A DNA stretch of 7,331 nucleotides from Pseudomonadota bacterium (GTDB lineage: Bacteria; Pseudomonadota; Alphaproteobacteria; Acetobacterales; Acetobacteraceae). Below are positions 6,335 through 7,331 of the stretch, one piece after another. The position numbers were made by a program, and so were the translations under genes. Location of the stretch: NCBI GenBank assembly GCA_021828605.1, contig JAJZEG010000105.1, positions 1-7,331 on the forward strand. Direction: 5' to 3'. The notes under the pieces were generated by a model. The model was not told the origin of the DNA, made no database searches, and was given only the letters and a program-made list of their open reading frames with translations. Within the stretch, counting starts at the first letter, position 1. Every line of letters begins with the position of its first letter.

Positions 6335-7331
6335 CTACTCCGCCGCCGCTTGCAGCGGTGCTGCGATTTCAGCAACACACTGCGCCATGGTCTGACTGGC
6401 CCGGCTGATCGGATCGGTTTGGTAATAAATCGGCATCGGGCGGGCAAACGGCTCAACACCGCGATCATCCGCATGACCAGCCGGTCCGGTCAAATCCAAC
6501 GTCGCCAACCGTCGGCAGCCGCCAATATCGGCGAACATCGGATGCGACGCTGCCAGTTCAGCGCGTAGCCCGGCCAAATCGTCAAAACCCAACTCTTGCC
6601 CAATAACGCCCGCAAATGCGCGCAGGATGGTCCAATCCTCCCGCGCATCGCCCGGCGCAAAACAAGCCTGCGCTGCCGCCTGCACCCGGCCTTCAGTGTT
6701 CACATACAGGCCCGGTTTTTCCAAATAACACGCACCCGGCAAAATCACGTCCGCCCGCGCGGCCCCGCGATCCCCATGATGCCCTTGATACACCACGAAA
6801 CAGGAGTCCGGGATCGCCTGAGCCTCGATTTCGTCCGCGCCCAGCAACCAGAGCAAATCCACCCCGCCCGCGATCATCGACGCGACATCCGCACCGCCCG
6901 CCTGCGGCACAAACCCGATATCCAACCCGCCCACCCGCGCCGCCGCGCGATGCAGCACATTAAACCCGTGCCAATCAGGACGGATCATGTTGAACTGCAC
7001 GGCTAACTGCCAACACGCGGCCAGTATCGCCGCACCATCGGCGCGTGCCAGTGCCGACTGCCCGATAATCACCGCCGGATTTTTCGCCTCGGTCAAAATT
7101 TTGGCAAACTTGTGCGACCCGTCAAGCAAACCTGCCAACCCCGCTGGCCCGTCGGCAATCATGGTCGTCGGATAGGTCAAATCAACGTCAGCGCCAATCA
7201 TGCCAACCTGGAATGTCGGCAAGTCAGCCCAACGCTTGCGAATTCGCGCATTCAATACTGGCGCCTCACGCCGGATATCCGCACCGACAACTAACAATGC
7301 GTCAATTTCGTCAATGCCGGCAATCGTGGTG
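6335..7331 (-). CDS. nuoG: NADH-quinone oxidoreductase subunit G, C-terminal part (5' end outside window)
   Basis: NuoG is the large peripheral-arm subunit of complex I. It carries several Fe-S clusters in its N-terminal half and has a molybdopterin-oxidoreductase-like fold behind it. Only the last 331 residues plus a TAG stop are in the window, so the Fe-S ligands lie beyond the right edge. The frame is open to position 7330, and its first visible residues are [10 protein letters not shown], so the TTG at 7297 is an internal Leu codon rather than a start. Family motifs, numbered from the first visible residue: [11 protein letters not shown] (about 22-32), [18 protein letters not shown] (182-199), [14 protein letters not shown] (204-217), and a TDPISRAS...MAQC tail near the C-terminus. 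That tail belongs to the short (about 690-residue) alphaproteobacterial/mitochondrial form, not the roughly 900-residue enterobacterial form. The final codons carry the Shine-Dalgarno of nuoH. Identification is firm; full length is inferred. Confidence 0.96.
   Translation of the reverse strand, partial: TTIAGIDEIDALLVVGADIRREAPVLNARIRKRWADLPTFQVGMIGADVDLTYPTTMIADGPAGLAGLLDGSHKFAKILTEAKNPAVIIGQSALARADGAAILAACWQLAVQFNMIRPDWHGFNVLHRAAARVGGLDIGFVPQAGGADVASMIAGGVDLLWLLGADEIEAQAIPDSCFVVYQGHHGDRGAARADVILPGACYLEKPGLYVNTEGRVQAAAQACFAPGDAREDWTILRAFAGVIGQELGFDDLAGLRAELAASHPMFADIGGCRRLATLDLTGPAGHADDRGVEPFARPMPIYYQTDPISRASQTMAQCVAEIAAPLQAAAE
6338..6341 (-). promoter_or_regulatory. Ribosome binding site of nuoH
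   Basis: GGAG on the minus strand immediately precedes the nuoG TAG stop (6337-6335) and lies 7 bases before the first nuoH ATG (6330). It sits within the last codons of nuoG, which supports coupled translation and the start at 6330 rather than upstream. Confidence 0.7.

Noticed and set aside
6346..6358. Small inverted repeat CCGCT-tgc-AGCGG near the nuoG stop
   Set aside because: The stem is only 5 base pairs with a 3-base loop, there is no T-run after it, and it lies in Ala-rich coding sequence. Neither a terminator nor a processing hairpin can be supported.
6331..6474. Possible 48-residue N-terminal extension of NuoH
   Set aside because: The stretch is basic, unlike any NuoH N-terminus, and lies inside nuoG. 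The ATG at 6330 has its own ribosome binding site and gives the normal 338-residue length.
6596..7006. Plus-strand open frame of 136 codons antisense to nuoG
   Set aside because: It is basic, low-complexity and non-conserved, lying wholly within the confident nuoG frame on the other strand.
7295..7297. TTG as a start codon for a shorter nuoG
   Set aside because: The reading frame continues upstream with [12 protein letters not shown], which is conserved NuoG sequence, so this codon is an internal Leu in a gene cut by the window edge.
1..7331. Search for a novel system, mobile element, CRISPR array, RNA gene or terminator
   Set aside because: Coding sequence of the nuo operon covers nearly every base, with gaps of at most 24 bases. 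No transposase, array-type repeats, tRNA-like sequence or hairpin followed by a T-run was seen on either strand.

Overview
The window is one block of a respiratory complex I (NDH-1, proton-translocating NADH:quinone oxidoreductase) operon, read entirely from the minus strand. Transcription runs from the right edge to the left: nuoG (3' part only), nuoH, nuoI, nuoJ, nuoK, nuoL, nuoM, nuoN (5' part only). This is the canonical bacterial nuo order. Both end genes run off the window.

The protein sequences fit an alphaproteobacterium. NuoI is nearly the textbook alphaproteobacterial/mitochondrial TYKY type. NuoG has the short-form C-terminal tail ending in a TDPISRAS...MAQC motif. NuoH, NuoK and NuoN also carry the alphaproteobacterial versions of their motifs. 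The moderately high GC and the style of NuoM make Rhodospirillales/Acetobacteraceae my best guess, but that family-level placement is only an inference.

Layout: nuoG occupies 6335-7331, nuoH 5314-6330, nuoI 4810-5298, nuoJ 4150-4785, nuoK 3842-4153, nuoL 1914-3839, nuoM 341-1903, and nuoN 1-344. Spacing is extremely tight. nuoJ/nuoK overlap by 4 bases (ATGA), nuoM/nuoN probably overlap the same way, nuoK/nuoL are separated by 2 bases, and the largest gap is 24 bases (nuoI-nuoJ). There is no intergenic stretch near 300 bases, no promoter or terminator, and no RNA gene, mobile element or CRISPR array. The tight spacing, with Shine-Dalgarno sequences placed in or beside the preceding gene's end, indicates a single polycistronic mRNA with translational coupling.

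How the genes work together: NuoG and NuoI belong to the peripheral arm that carries electrons from NADH along Fe-S clusters to quinone. NuoH forms the membrane-side floor of the quinone pocket. NuoJ and NuoK link that site to the antiporter-like subunits NuoN, NuoM and NuoL, which pump protons. The charged residues needed for pumping are present in every complete membrane subunit seen.

I found no new biological system here. The points worth a second look are small: NuoM departs from the consensus in two conserved motifs, the nuoM/nuoN junction carries an 11-base imperfect tandem repeat with an ambiguous nuoN start, and tandem start codons recur.
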